DNA of 33,085 bases from Bacillota bacterium (GCA_023459495.1 JAEWTL010000096.1:1-33085), one strand, 5' to 3'. Positions 24,220 through 32,709 are shown, numbered from the stretch's first letter. Notes: generated by a model from the sequence alone, not told the origin. Made by a program: numbers and translations.

Positions 24220-25221
24220 ATGGCCAAGTTGTTCTATCAGTCGGATTGCAAGAAGGAGTACCTCGAGGGCAAAAAGGTTGCCATCATCGGTTTCGGCAGC
24301 CAGGGACACGCGCACGCGCTGAACCTGCACGAGTCGGGCGTCGACGTCATCGTCGGCCTGTACGAGGGGTCCAAGTCGTGGAAGAAAGCTGAGGAAGCGG
24401 GCCTCACCGTGATGACCGCGGCGGACGCCTCCAAAGCGGCGGACGTCATCATGATCCTCGTCAACGACGAGCTTCAGGCTTCCATCTATGAGAGCGCTGT
24501 CAAGCCCGGCCTCAAAGCGGGCAAGTACTTAGCGTTTGCGCACGGGTTCAACATCCACTTCGGCCAGATCAAGCCTCCGGCAGATGTCAACGTGTTCATG
24601 ATCGCCCCCAAGGGACCGGGCCACACCGTCCGTTATCAGTATCAGGAAGGCAAGGGCGTGCCGTGCCTGATCGCGGTGCATCAGGACCCGTCGGGTGACA
24701 CGCAGGAAGTCGGCCTCGCGTATGCGCTGGGTATCGGCGGCGGGCGTGCGGGCATCCTCCAGACCACGTTCCGTGAAGAGACCGAGACCGATCTGTTCGG
24801 CGAGCAGGCCGTGCTGTGCGGCGGCGTGTCCGAGCTGATGAAGGCCGGTTTTGACACCTTAGTCGAAGCGGGTTACGAGCCGGAAAGCGCGTATTTCGAG
24901 TGCGTGCATGAAATGAAGCTGATTGTGGACATGATCAACGCGGGCGGGTTCTCGTGGATGCGCTATTCCATCAGCGATACGGCTGAGTTCGGCGATTACT
25001 CCATTGGCCGCCGGATTATCACGGACGAGACGCGCAAGGAAATGAAGAAGGTGTTGCAGGAGATCCAGGAAGGCGAGTTCGCCAAGCGCTGGATTCTTGA
25101 GAACAAGGCAGGCCGTCCGGCGTTTATGTCGCGTCGCCGCATCGAGCGCGACCTCCCCGTGGAGAAGGTCGGCAAAGAGCTGCGCAAAATGATGCCTTGG
25201 CAGAAGGAACCGGAATTTTAA
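24220..25221 (+). CDS. ilvC: Ketol-acid reductoisomerase
   Basis: A 333-residue class I enzyme that isomerises and reduces acetolactate or acetohydroxybutyrate to the dihydroxy acid. The Rossmann motif is GFGSQGHA (24-31); the catalytic AHGFNIH is at 107-113; Mg ligands are D191 and E195 (ETDLFGEQ) and E231 (HEMK). The cofactor loop reads GLYEGSKSW (46-54), with Y48 where arginine is usual in NADPH-using enzymes and an acidic E49 next to it, so cofactor preference may be altered. The ATG at 24220 follows AAGGAGAG. It lies 38 bp after ilvN. Confidence 0.96.
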   Translation: MAKLFYQSDCKKEYLEGKKVAIIGFGSQGHAHALNLHESGVDVIVGLYEGSKSWKKAEEAGLTVMTAADASKAADVIMILVNDELQASIYESAVKPGLKAGKYLAFAHGFNIHFGQIKPPADVNVFMIAPKGPGHTVRYQYQEGKGVPCLIAVHQDPSGDTQEVGLAYALGIGGGRAGILQTTFREETETDLFGEQAVLCGGVSELMKAGFDTLVEAGYEPESAYFECVHEMKLIVDMINAGGFSWMRYSISDTAEFGDYSIGRRIITDETRKEMKKVLQEIQEGEFAKRWILENKAGRPAFMSRRRIERDLPVEKVGKELRKMMPWQKEPEF

Positions 25222-25250
25222 GATTGACTTGTTTGGTTTAGGGGAACGAT

Positions 25251-25462
25251 CTGAGGGCGCTGCCCTCAGACTCCCGCCAAAGGGCATGCCCTTTGGAAAC
25301 CCTCGGAAAATGCCTGCGGCATTTTCTATATATGACTATGTAGGGGCGGCCCAGTGTGGCCGCCCCTAAAGGTACAATAAACACAGGAAATTCGAAGCAT
25401 TTACCCATCTTTTGCTTCTTTTCTGATAGAAAAGAAGCGGGGTGCAGGGGCAGCGCCCTTGC
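25251..25462. repeat. Array of six short hairpins between ilvC and cimA
   Basis: Consecutive perfect or near-perfect hairpins: CTGAGGGC/GCCCTCAG (25251-25269), CCAAAGGGC/GCCCTTTGG (25277-25296), GAAAATGC/GCATTTTC (25306-25326), TAGGGGCGGCC/GGCCGCCCCTA (25341-25368), GCTTCTTTTCT/AGAAAAGAAGC (25414-25438) and GCAGGGGC/GCCCTTGC (25444-25462, one mismatch). No gene is present. Several modules recur in the next gap. The transcript must pass through them, so they may process or stabilise the mRNA, or be mobile repeat debris. Confidence 0.8.
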
Positions 25463-25481
25463 GAAGGAATGGTGACACACG

Positions 25482-27062
25482 ATGGCAACCAAGATCGAAA
25501 TATTTGATTCGACGCTGCGTGACGGCGCACAGGCGCGGGGCATCAGTTATTCGCTGCACGACAAGCTGCAGATGGTAACGCTGCTCGACAGCCTTGGCGT
25601 GGACTACATCGAGGCGGGTAACCCGGCCTCCAACCCCAAGGAGCGCGATTTCTTTGAGGAAGCCGCGGCTCTGCCGTTGCGCGCCACGCTGGTGGCGTTC
25701 GGCAGCACGCGCCGCAAGGACACGGACGCCGCCGAGGACTCAGGGCTGTCGGCGCTGCTTTCCGCAAACACCAAAGCCGTCGCCATCTTCGGCAAGGCGT
25801 GGGACCTGCACGCGACCGAGGTGCTGGGCACAACGCTCGAGAACAACATCGAGATGATCCGCAGCACGATCGCGTATTTGAAAACGCAGGGCCGCGAGGT
25901 CATATTCGACGCGGAGCATTTCTTCGACGGCTATGCCACGAACCCGGAGTACGCACTGTCGGTGCTGGCTGCGGCGGATGCGGTGGGCGCGGATTGTGTG
26001 GTGCTGTGCGACACCAACGGCGGCACCATGCCGCATGCGATGGAAGCGGCAGTAAAAGCCGCGTTCAACACGGTGAAATGCAAGCTCGGCATCCACAACC
26101 ACAATGATTCGGAGCTGGCGGTCGCCAATTCGCTGATCGCGGTGCAGGCGGGCGCGCGGCATGTGCAGGGCACGCTGCTGGGTTACGGCGAGCGGTGCGG
26201 CAACGCGCGGCTGACCTCCATTATACCGGACCTGCAGATCAAAATGGGCTATGACTGCATCGGCGCGAACATCTCCCGGCTGTACGACGTGGCGCGCGAG
26301 GCGGCGGAGATCACCAACCTGCCGTTTGACGAGACCCTCCCCTATGTGGGCCGCAGCGCGTTTGCGCACAAGGGCGGCATGCACATCGACGGGCTGCGCA
26401 AGGCGCACGGGTCGTTTGAGCACATCGAGCCTTCGCTGGTGGGCAACCAGCGCGAATACCTTCTCAGCGAAGTCGCAGGCAAAGCTGCCATGTCGGAGAA
26501 GCTGAAAGACAGTTTCCCGGAGGTCGCGCAGGACAAGGAAAAGGTCGGGTTGCTGATGGAACGGCTGAAGGTGCTGGAGAACGAAGGCTACAGTTACGAA
26601 GGCGCAGAGGGCAGTTTCAAGCTGTTCGTGATGAAGGAGCTGGGTCTGCACAAGCAGAATTTCTCACTCGTGCATTTCAAGGTGAGCGACGAACCGGGCG
26701 GTGAGAACGCGTTCGGCGCGTACGCGGTGGTGAAGGTGGACGTAGAGGGCGAGAACCGCATGGCTGCGGCAGAGGGTAACGGCCCGGTCAACGCGCTCGA
26801 CAAGGCGCTGCGCGAGGCATTGGGCAATTTCTTCCCGCAGCTCAAGTCTGTGTCCCTCACGGACTACAAGGTGCGCGTGCTGGATACCGGCGCGGCCACG
26901 GCAGCCAAGGTGCGCGTCGTGATCGAGTCGTCGGACGGCAAGGAGTTCTGGCGTACCGTGGGCGTTTCCACAGACGTTATCGAAGCGAGCCTCTACGCCC
27001 TCATCGACAGCATCGACCACAGCCTGCTGAATGCAGCACCTGTTGCTGTGGCGGCATTATAA
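25482..27062 (+). CDS. cimA: (R)-citramalate synthase
   Basis: A 526-residue enzyme joining acetyl-CoA and pyruvate to make (R)-citramalate, the first step of threonine-independent isoleucine synthesis. The HMGL-like TIM barrel (1-280) has FDSTLRDGAQARG (8-20), FGSTRRK (73-79) and the metal site HNHND (205-209). The C-terminal LeuA-type regulatory domain is about 390-515. The STLRDGAQARGISYS start and FGSTRRK are typical of citramalate synthase rather than isopropylmalate or homocitrate synthase, and the length fits. Together with leuB next door and the isoleucine-type T-box, the role is well supported. ATG at 25482; the ribosome binding site is modest (GGTGA). Confidence 0.94.
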   Translation: MATKIEIFDSTLRDGAQARGISYSLHDKLQMVTLLDSLGVDYIEAGNPASNPKERDFFEEAAALPLRATLVAFGSTRRKDTDAAEDSGLSALLSANTKAVAIFGKAWDLHATEVLGTTLENNIEMIRSTIAYLKTQGREVIFDAEHFFDGYATNPEYALSVLAAADAVGADCVVLCDTNGGTMPHAMEAAVKAAFNTVKCKLGIHNHNDSELAVANSLIAVQAGARHVQGTLLGYGERCGNARLTSIIPDLQIKMGYDCIGANISRLYDVAREAAEITNLPFDETLPYVGRSAFAHKGGMHIDGLRKAHGSFEHIEPSLVGNQREYLLSEVAGKAAMSEKLKDSFPEVAQDKEKVGLLMERLKVLENEGYSYEGAEGSFKLFVMKELGLHKQNFSLVHFKVSDEPGGENAFGAYAVVKVDVEGENRMAAAEGNGPVNALDKALREALGNFFPQLKSVSLTDYKVRVLDTGAATAAKVRVVIESSDGKEFWRTVGVSTDVIEASLYALIDSIDHSLLNAAPVAVAAL

Positions 27063-27075
27063 ACCGAGTATATTA

Positions 27076-27311
27076 TTGGAGGCTCCGCCTCCAAACCACC
27101 GCTTAAGGGGCATTGCCCCTTAAGAATCCCATCGTGCGGAAAGCCCACATGGGCTTCCGGGAAATTAATAATGTAGGGGCGGCCCTGCGTGGCCGCCCCT
27201 ACGGGACATGGAAAAAGCCCCATCGTACGGAACGCCCATGCGGGCGTTCCGCAACAAAGGGATTCCCAAGGGACTGGTCCCTTGGGCGGGAGCGCGAGGG
27301 CAGCGCCCTCG
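27076..27311. repeat. Array of hairpins between cimA and leuB
   Basis: In order: TTGGAGGC/GCCTCCAA (27076-27094), CTTAAGGGGC/GCCCCTTAAG (27102-27124), AAGCCCACATGGGCTT (about 27141-27156), GTAGGGGCGGCC/GGCCGCCCCTAC (27173-27202), CGGAACGCCC/GGGCGTTCCG (27228-27251), CCCAAGGGAC/GTCCCTTGGG (27265-27286) and CGAGGGC/GCCCTCG (27295-27311). The GGGGCGGCC unit and the GAGGGC unit recur in the ilvC-cimA gap. No gene is present. Confidence 0.8.
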
Positions 27312-27337
27312 TAAACTCATAAAGCGAGGAGACGAGC

Positions 27338-28399
27338 ATGAAGAAGTACAACATTGCGGTAATACCGGGCGATGGAATCGGCCCGGAGGTGATGCGCGAG
27401 GCGCTGCGCGTGCTGGAACGCGCGGTGCAGGGCACGGATATCGGGCTGAACTTTAACGAATATCTGGCGGGCGGCTGCGCCATCGACGCGTGCGGCACTC
27501 CCCTGCCCGACGTGACGCTGGAAGCAGCCAAGCGCAGCGACGCTGTGATGCTGGGTGCAGTGGGCGGCACAAAATGGGACACCATGCCCTCCGGCAAACG
27601 CCCCGAAAACGCGCTGCTATCCCTGCGCTCTGCGCTCGGGCTGTTCGCGAATTTGCGGCCTGCGCTGCTGTACCCGCAGCTCGCCTCGGCCTGTCCGTTG
27701 AAGGATGCGCTCACCAAGGACGGGCTGGACATCATCGTCATCCGCGAGCTGACCGGCGGCGCGTACTTCGGCAAGAAGGAACGTACGGAGGAGTTCGCCT
27801 ACGACACCATGTACTACAGCGAGCCGGAGGTGCGGCGCATCGCGCACGTCGGGTTCAAAACCGCCATGGGCCGCAAAAAGGAGCTCGTCAGCGTGGATAA
27901 AGCCAACGTGCTGGAATCTTCCCGGCTGTGGCGCGCGGTCGTCATGGACGTGGCCAAGGAGTATCCGGAAGTCAAGCTCTCGCACATGTACGTGGACAAC
28001 GCGGCCATGCAGCTGGTGCGCAATCCGGGCCAGTTTGACGTGATCGTGACCGAGAACATGTTCGGCGACATCCTCTCGGACGAAGCCGCCATGGTGACCG
28101 GTTCCATCGGCATGCTGCCCTCCGCGAGCCTCGGCAGCGGCACACTCGGCATGTACGAACCGGTGCACGGTTCCGCGCCGGATATCGCGGGTCAGGGCAT
28201 TGCGAACCCGCTGGCAACCATCCTCTCCGCCGCCATGATGATGCGGTACTCGCTGGGCCGCGAGGACGTTGCGGCAAAGATTGAAGCCGCGGTACGCAAG
28301 ACGCTGGAGAGCGGCGCGCGCACCAAGGATATTGCGCTCACGGGCGAGACGACGCTTTCGACGTCCGAAATGGGCGATAAGGTACTGGAGGTTTTATAA
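27338..28399 (+). CDS. leuB: 3-isopropylmalate / 3-methylmalate dehydrogenase
   Basis: A 353-residue NAD-dependent decarboxylating dehydrogenase. It starts YNIAVIPGDGIGPEVMREA; the Mg/substrate segment is ENMFGDILSDEA (239-250), and GSAPDIAGQGIANP lies in the cofactor region. In the leucine pathway it oxidises 3-isopropylmalate. Beside cimA it probably also converts erythro-3-methylmalate to 2-oxobutyrate for isoleucine, as LeuB does in citramalate-route organisms. The isomerase subunits leuC and leuD are not in the window. The ATG at 27338 follows GCGAGGAG. It ends 5 bp before ilvD. Confidence 0.95.
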   Translation: MKKYNIAVIPGDGIGPEVMREALRVLERAVQGTDIGLNFNEYLAGGCAIDACGTPLPDVTLEAAKRSDAVMLGAVGGTKWDTMPSGKRPENALLSLRSALGLFANLRPALLYPQLASACPLKDALTKDGLDIIVIRELTGGAYFGKKERTEEFAYDTMYYSEPEVRRIAHVGFKTAMGRKKELVSVDKANVLESSRLWRAVVMDVAKEYPEVKLSHMYVDNAAMQLVRNPGQFDVIVTENMFGDILSDEAAMVTGSIGMLPSASLGSGTLGMYEPVHGSAPDIAGQGIANPLATILSAAMMMRYSLGREDVAAKIEAAVRKTLESGARTKDIALTGETTLSTSEMGDKVLEVL

Positions 28400-28404
28400 G
28401 CATT

Positions 28405-30066
28405 ATGATTAGTGACAGCGTAAAAAAAGGAGCGGACAAAGCGCCGCACCGTTCATTGTTTAAAGCGCTCGGCATGACCGACGCGGAGCTTTCCCGGCCC
28501 CTCGTGACAGTGGTGACAGCGCAGAGCGACATCGTACCGGGCCACATGCATTTAGATAAGGTGACCGATGCGGTATGCGCGGGCATCCGCATGGCAGGCG
28601 GCGTACCGGTGCGCATCCCCTCCATCGGCGTATGCGACGGCATCGCGATGGGCCACCCGGGAATGAAGTACTCTCTCGCCTCGCGCGAGCTGATCGCGGA
28701 CAGCATTGAGTCCATGGTGATGGCGCACGGGTTTGACGCGGTGGCGTTCGTTCCGAACTGCGACAAGATCGTGCCGGGCATGCTGATGGCTGCGGCGCGG
28801 CTGAACCGCCCATCCATCTTCGTCAGCGGCGGCCCCATGCTGCCGGGACGCGATTTACAGGGCACAGATGCGAGCCTGACCACAATATTTGAAGCCGTCG
28901 GCGCGTACAGCGCGGGCAAACTGCCCGAAAGCGCGCTGAATCAGCTGGAAGAAACCGTATGCCCCGGCTGCGGCTCGTGCTCCGGCATGTTCACGGCCAA
29001 CAGCATGAACTGCCTGGCCGAGGCGCTGGGCATGGCGATGCCCGGCAACGGCACCATTCCCGCCGTATACGCGGAGCGCATCCGCTTTGCCAAGAACAGC
29101 GGCGAACAACTGATGAAGGTGCTGGAGGCGCAATTGCTGCCGCGCGACATCATGACGGAAAAGGCGTTCGCGAACGGTCTTGCGCTCGATATGGCACTCG
29201 GCTGCTCCACGAATTCCGTGCTGCACCTGCCCGCCATCGCGCACGAGTGCGGTGTAGATTTGAATCTCGACCTTGTGGACGCGGTGAGCAAGCGCACGGC
29301 AAACCTGTGCCGCCTCGCCCCCGCCAGCCGCATCCATATCGTAGACCTGTATCACGCGGGCGGCGTATCCGCGGTGTTGAACGAATTGCTGCAGCACGGC
29401 CTGATCGACGGCAGCGCGAAGTGCGTTGCGGCGGATACCATGGCGGATGCGGTGAAAAATAGTAAGATACTCAATCCTAACGTCATCCGCAGCGTAGACG
29501 ACCCGCACAGCAAGGAAGGCGGCATCGCGGTGCTGCGCGGCAACCTTGCCATGAACGGCGGCGTCGTCAAGCAGAGCGCGGTTGCGCCCGAGATGATGAA
29601 GCACAGCGGCCCTGCGCGCGTGTTCGACGGCGAGGAAGCCGCGATCAAGGCCATCTACGCGGGCCAGATTAAGTCCGGCGACGTGGTGGTCATCCGCTAC
29701 GAAGGCCCGGCGGGCGGCCCCGGCATGCGCGAAATGCTCTCCCCCACGTCGGCGCTGGCAGGCATGGGCATGGACAAGGAAGTCGCACTGATCACGGACG
29801 GACGTTTCTCCGGCGCGACGCGCGGCGCGGCCATCGGCCACGTATCGCCTGAAGCGCAGGCGGGCGGCGTCATCGCTGCGGTGGAAGAAGGCGACATCAT
29901 CGACATCGACATCCCGGCGCGCAAGTTATCGCTGCGCGTGGACGATGCCGTGATACAGGAAAGGCTGTCGAAGCTGACCAAAAAAGAGCCCGCCATCAAA
30001 ACCGGCTGGCTTGCCCGGTACGCGCGGATGGTTAGCTCCGCGGATAAGGGCGCAATTTTGCAGTAA
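28405..30066 (+). CDS. ilvD: Dihydroxy-acid dehydratase
   Basis: A 553-residue iron-sulfur enzyme that dehydrates dihydroxy acids to the 2-oxo acids of valine and isoleucine. Conserved cysteines are C77 (GVCDG), C119 (NCDK) and C192 (CGSCSGM). The site that is PCNxH in [2Fe-2S] dehydratases reads PGHMH (45-49), so this is probably the oxygen-sensitive [4Fe-4S] type, in keeping with an anaerobe. It starts five bases after leuB, with GGAGG about 15 nt upstream inside leuB, so coupling is likely. It ends 12 bp before ilvB. Confidence 0.96.
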   Translation: MISDSVKKGADKAPHRSLFKALGMTDAELSRPLVTVVTAQSDIVPGHMHLDKVTDAVCAGIRMAGGVPVRIPSIGVCDGIAMGHPGMKYSLASRELIADSIESMVMAHGFDAVAFVPNCDKIVPGMLMAAARLNRPSIFVSGGPMLPGRDLQGTDASLTTIFEAVGAYSAGKLPESALNQLEETVCPGCGSCSGMFTANSMNCLAEALGMAMPGNGTIPAVYAERIRFAKNSGEQLMKVLEAQLLPRDIMTEKAFANGLALDMALGCSTNSVLHLPAIAHECGVDLNLDLVDAVSKRTANLCRLAPASRIHIVDLYHAGGVSAVLNELLQHGLIDGSAKCVAADTMADAVKNSKILNPNVIRSVDDPHSKEGGIAVLRGNLAMNGGVVKQSAVAPEMMKHSGPARVFDGEEAAIKAIYAGQIKSGDVVVIRYEGPAGGPGMREMLSPTSALAGMGMDKEVALITDGRFSGATRGAAIGHVSPEAQAGGVIAAVEEGDIIDIDIPARKLSLRVDDAVIQERLSKLTKKEPAIKTGWLARYARMVSSADKGAILQ

Positions 30067-30078
30067 GGAGGCACGAAT

Positions 30079-31734
30079 ATGGAGCTCACAGGCGTACAGA
30101 TTTTACTCGAAAGCTTGAAGCGGGAGGGCGTGGATACTGTATTCGGCTATCCGGGCGGCAAGGTCATCAAGCTCTACGACGCGCTGTACCTCGACGGCGG
30201 GATCCGCCATGTCGAGACGGCCCACGAACAGGGAGCGTCCCACGCGGCGGATGGCTATGCCCGTGCAACCGGCAAGGTGGGCGTGTGTTTTGCGACCTCC
30301 GGGCCGGGTGCGACCAACCTCGTGACGGGTCTTGCGACCGCCTACATGGACTCCATCCCGGTCGTCGCCATCACGGGCAACGTGCCGGTGGACCTTTTGG
30401 GCCGCGACAGCTTTCAGGAAGTGGACATCATGGGCGTGACCATGCCCATCACCAAGCATAACTATCAGATCAAGGACGTGAAGCGCATCGCCCCCATCGT
30501 GCGCGAGGCGTTTGCGTTTGCCAAGAGCGGACGGCCCGGCCCTGTCCTGATCGACATCCCGAGCGACCTGTTTAACCTGAAGTGCGACTACGTACCCGCG
30601 GACGGCAAGCTCTGCATGCCCTGCCGCACCACGGATATCCCGCTGGAAGCGATCAAGGACATGATCGGCGAGGCGAAACGACCGGCCGTCCTCGCGGGCG
30701 GCGGCGTGGTGTCCTCCGGCGCGGCGGATGAGCTCATCGCATTGGCGGAACGCCTTGACGCCCCGGTGGCCTGCTCTCTCATGGGTACGGGCACGTTCCC
30801 CGTCGAGCACCCGCTTTCCACCGGGCTTGTGGGCATGCACGGCACCATGGCAAGCAACATGGCGCTGCAGAACTGCGACCTGCTGCTGGTTTTGGGCGCG
30901 CGTTTCAGCGACCGCATCACCAGCGACACGAGCCGGTTTGCCGAGCACGCCAAGGTGATCCAGATCGACATCGATGCGTCCGAGATCAACAAGAACGTGC
31001 CGACCAACCTGCATGTGGTTCAGGACTTGAAGGTGGCGCTGACGGTGATCAACTCTGGCCTGCCTGAAAAGAAGCACCCGGAATGGGTGGCGCAGGTGGC
31101 GGCGTGGAAGGCTGAAAACGAGGCGCACATCCCGGCGGACCATTTGCCGCGCCAGATCATGCTGTCGCTAAGCCATGCGCTGGGCGAGGACACGGTCGTC
31201 GTGACCGACGTGGGCCAGCACCAGATGTGGACGGCGCAGTATTACCCGTTCAAGAAACACAACAAGTTCGTGACCTCCGGCGGTCTTGGCACCATGGGTT
31301 ACGGCCTCGGCGCAGCCATCGGGGCGCAGGTGGCCAGCCCGGAAAAGCGCGTGGTGCATATCACGGGCGACGGCAGTTTCCGCATGAACTTAAACGAGAT
31401 GGCGACCACTTCGCGTTACAACCTCCCGGTCGTCACGGTGTTACTGGACAATCACACGTTGGGCATGGTGCGCCAGTGGCAGACGCTGTTCTTTGACAAG
31501 CGCCACGCGGAGACCACGATGCCGCCGCTGAATTTCTGCGCCATAGCGGAGGGCTTCGGTTATTTCGCGCAGCAGATTTCCACCGCGGAGGAGTTTGACG
31601 CAGCGCTGCAAAAGGCGCTGGAGCACAACGGCCCCTCCCTCATCCACTGCCAGATCGACACGGATACGATGGTGCTGCCCATGGTGGCCCCCGGTGCTTC
31701 GATCGACAAGATACTGATGACGACATCGTCGTAG
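30079..31734 (+). CDS. ilvB: Acetolactate synthase large (catalytic) subunit
   Basis: A 551-residue thiamine diphosphate enzyme joining two pyruvates, or pyruvate and 2-oxobutyrate. The N-terminal domain has the cofactor-activating glutamate E50 in AHEQGASH. The C-terminal domain has the metal motif GDGS (430-433) with D431 and N458. A middle FAD-type domain lies between. Its length and GYPGGKVIKLYDAL start favour the biosynthetic enzyme over the fermentative AlsS. It needs the IlvN subunit encoded as the first gene of the same operon; the two being at opposite ends is unusual. ATG at 30079 behind AAGGAGG. Confidence 0.95.
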   Translation: MELTGVQILLESLKREGVDTVFGYPGGKVIKLYDALYLDGGIRHVETAHEQGASHAADGYARATGKVGVCFATSGPGATNLVTGLATAYMDSIPVVAITGNVPVDLLGRDSFQEVDIMGVTMPITKHNYQIKDVKRIAPIVREAFAFAKSGRPGPVLIDIPSDLFNLKCDYVPADGKLCMPCRTTDIPLEAIKDMIGEAKRPAVLAGGGVVSSGAADELIALAERLDAPVACSLMGTGTFPVEHPLSTGLVGMHGTMASNMALQNCDLLLVLGARFSDRITSDTSRFAEHAKVIQIDIDASEINKNVPTNLHVVQDLKVALTVINSGLPEKKHPEWVAQVAAWKAENEAHIPADHLPRQIMLSLSHALGEDTVVVTDVGQHQMWTAQYYPFKKHNKFVTSGGLGTMGYGLGAAIGAQVASPEKRVVHITGDGSFRMNLNEMATTSRYNLPVVTVLLDNHTLGMVRQWQTLFFDKRHAETTMPPLNFCAIAEGFGYFAQQISTAEEFDAALQKALEHNGPSLIHCQIDTDTMVLPMVAPGASIDKILMTTSS

Positions 31735-31756
31735 GTGCTTGGGATTGTTGTTTTTC

Positions 31757-31813
31757 TTGGAGGCGCTGCCTCCAAACCACCGCTTAAGGGGCATTGCCCC
31801 TTAAGAATCCCAT
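31757..31813. repeat. 57-bp hairpin unit, second copy
   Basis: Matches 27076-27132 at 55 of 57 positions, with the differences in the first loop. It consists of TTGGAGGC/GCCTCCAA (31757-31775) and CTTAAGGGGC/GCCCCTTAAG (31783-31805), then AATCCCAT. It lies just after ilvB. Confidence 0.85.
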
Positions 31814-31818
31814 TTTAG

Positions 31819-31842
31819 AAAACGCCCTTATCAGGGCGTTTT
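31819..31842 (+). terminator. Terminator of the ilv operon
   Basis: AAAACGCCC (31819-31827) and GGGCGTTTT (31834-31842) form a perfect 9-bp stem flanked by A and T runs, usable in both directions. It lies about 85 nt after the ilvB stop. Confidence 0.65.
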
Positions 31843-31876
31843 AGTTTACCTGTAATCTATGGGTTCCTGCATTGAT

Positions 31877-32017
31877 GGCCCCCTCGGATAAGGAGGGTGT
31901 CGGCGATAGGCGACTGGGGAGAGAAAACGGCTTTAAATTGACCTCAGTTGATCACTCCCTCCGGCGCTTTGCGCCACCTCCCGGTCCACCCCTTTGGGGT
32001 AGTCATCCGAGGGAGGC
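31877..32017. mobile_element. MITE-like palindromic element
   Basis: About 140 bp bounded by CCCTCGGAT (31881-31889) and its inverse ATCCGAGGG (32005-32013), with inner hairpins GGCGC-TTT-GCGCC (31963-31975) and ACCCC-TTT-GGGGT (31988-32000). It has no coding potential of note. It resembles small non-autonomous repeats of Clostridia; no target duplication was identified. Confidence 0.5.
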
Positions 32018-32102
32018 ATTACCGACCTTTTTGGATCTGTCGGCGCAGTGGGTTATGAAGGAGAGAATGGAAAACTTTTCGAAGAGGAAGACAGTACAGT
32101 AA

Positions 32103-32636
32103 TCAGTAGCTGATGCTTTCATCAACAGGCGGAACATCGAAGATAAAAGTAGCGTATTGCTTAGAGAGATACCCCTCTGGAAAGCGCAATTCAATAGCGC
32201 TTACATCCTTGGGCGCTTTTAAATAATAAGCCCTGATTGCGCGCTTGCCTGGGGGGATCTCCACAGATACTCCAAAATCGTCTGCCAAAAAATCTTCAGA
32301 TGCCGAATCTGCGACAAAGTCATCATAAAATGCTTGTATGGAACTAGTAGTTAATAGGACCTCCTCATTCGATACATTTTCAACGGTAAATTGAACACCG
32401 ATGACAATTTCATCACTTGAATATACGGATTGAACGGCTTTTATATCGGTGGCGGTTATCTTCAGAATAGACCCCTCATATGTCTGGTTTAATTCTGTGA
32501 TGGGTTCAGATAGAGTCAAGTGCTCATAGGGGCCGGTACTACTACGCGCTGAACAAGAGTGAATAGCTAAAATCAAAACAACACAACAAATACAAGCAGT
32601 AATAACACCACAAATCCTAACAGCCTGTTTTGACAT
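32103..32636 (-). CDS. Exported protein of unknown function, DUF4352-like
   Basis: A 177-residue protein with an N-terminal hydrophobic segment (about 8-26) followed by HSC (C28), so it is either a lipoprotein with a poor lipobox or a membrane-anchored protein. The rest is predicted mostly beta, with a pattern (VQFTVENVSNEEVLL, FYDDF, IPPGKRAIRAYYL) that recalls DUF4352-type immunoglobulin-like domains of Gram-positive exported proteins. It has clearly lower GC than its neighbours and is flanked by repeats and an insertion sequence, which suggests acquisition by transfer. The ATG at 32636 follows GAGGGG. No functional neighbour helps define its role. Confidence 0.75.
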   Translation of the reverse strand: MSKQAVRICGVITACICCVVLILAIHSCSARSSTGPYEHLTLSEPITELNQTYEGSILKITATDIKAVQSVYSSDEIVIGVQFTVENVSNEEVLLTTSSIQAFYDDFVADSASEDFLADDFGVSVEIPPGKRAIRAYYLKAPKDVSAIELRFPEGYLSKQYATFIFDVPPVDESISY

Positions 32637-32680
32637 TTACATAAACCCCTCAATTTTATTGTAAGCATATTTATATCTAA

Positions 32681-32709
32681 ACTATAGCATATTTAAAAAT
32701 CAATAACAA
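32681..32709 (-). promoter_or_regulatory. Candidate promoter of the exported-protein gene
   Basis: On the minus strand TTGTTA (32704-32709) and TATAGT (32681-32686) are 17 bp apart, with an upstream TGC extending the -10. The surrounding sequence is very AT-rich, so chance matches are possible. Confidence 0.5.

Noticed and set aside
28855..29841. Minus-strand open frame of 328 codons
   Set aside because: Antisense shadow of ilvD; rich in His, Arg and Ala without known motifs.
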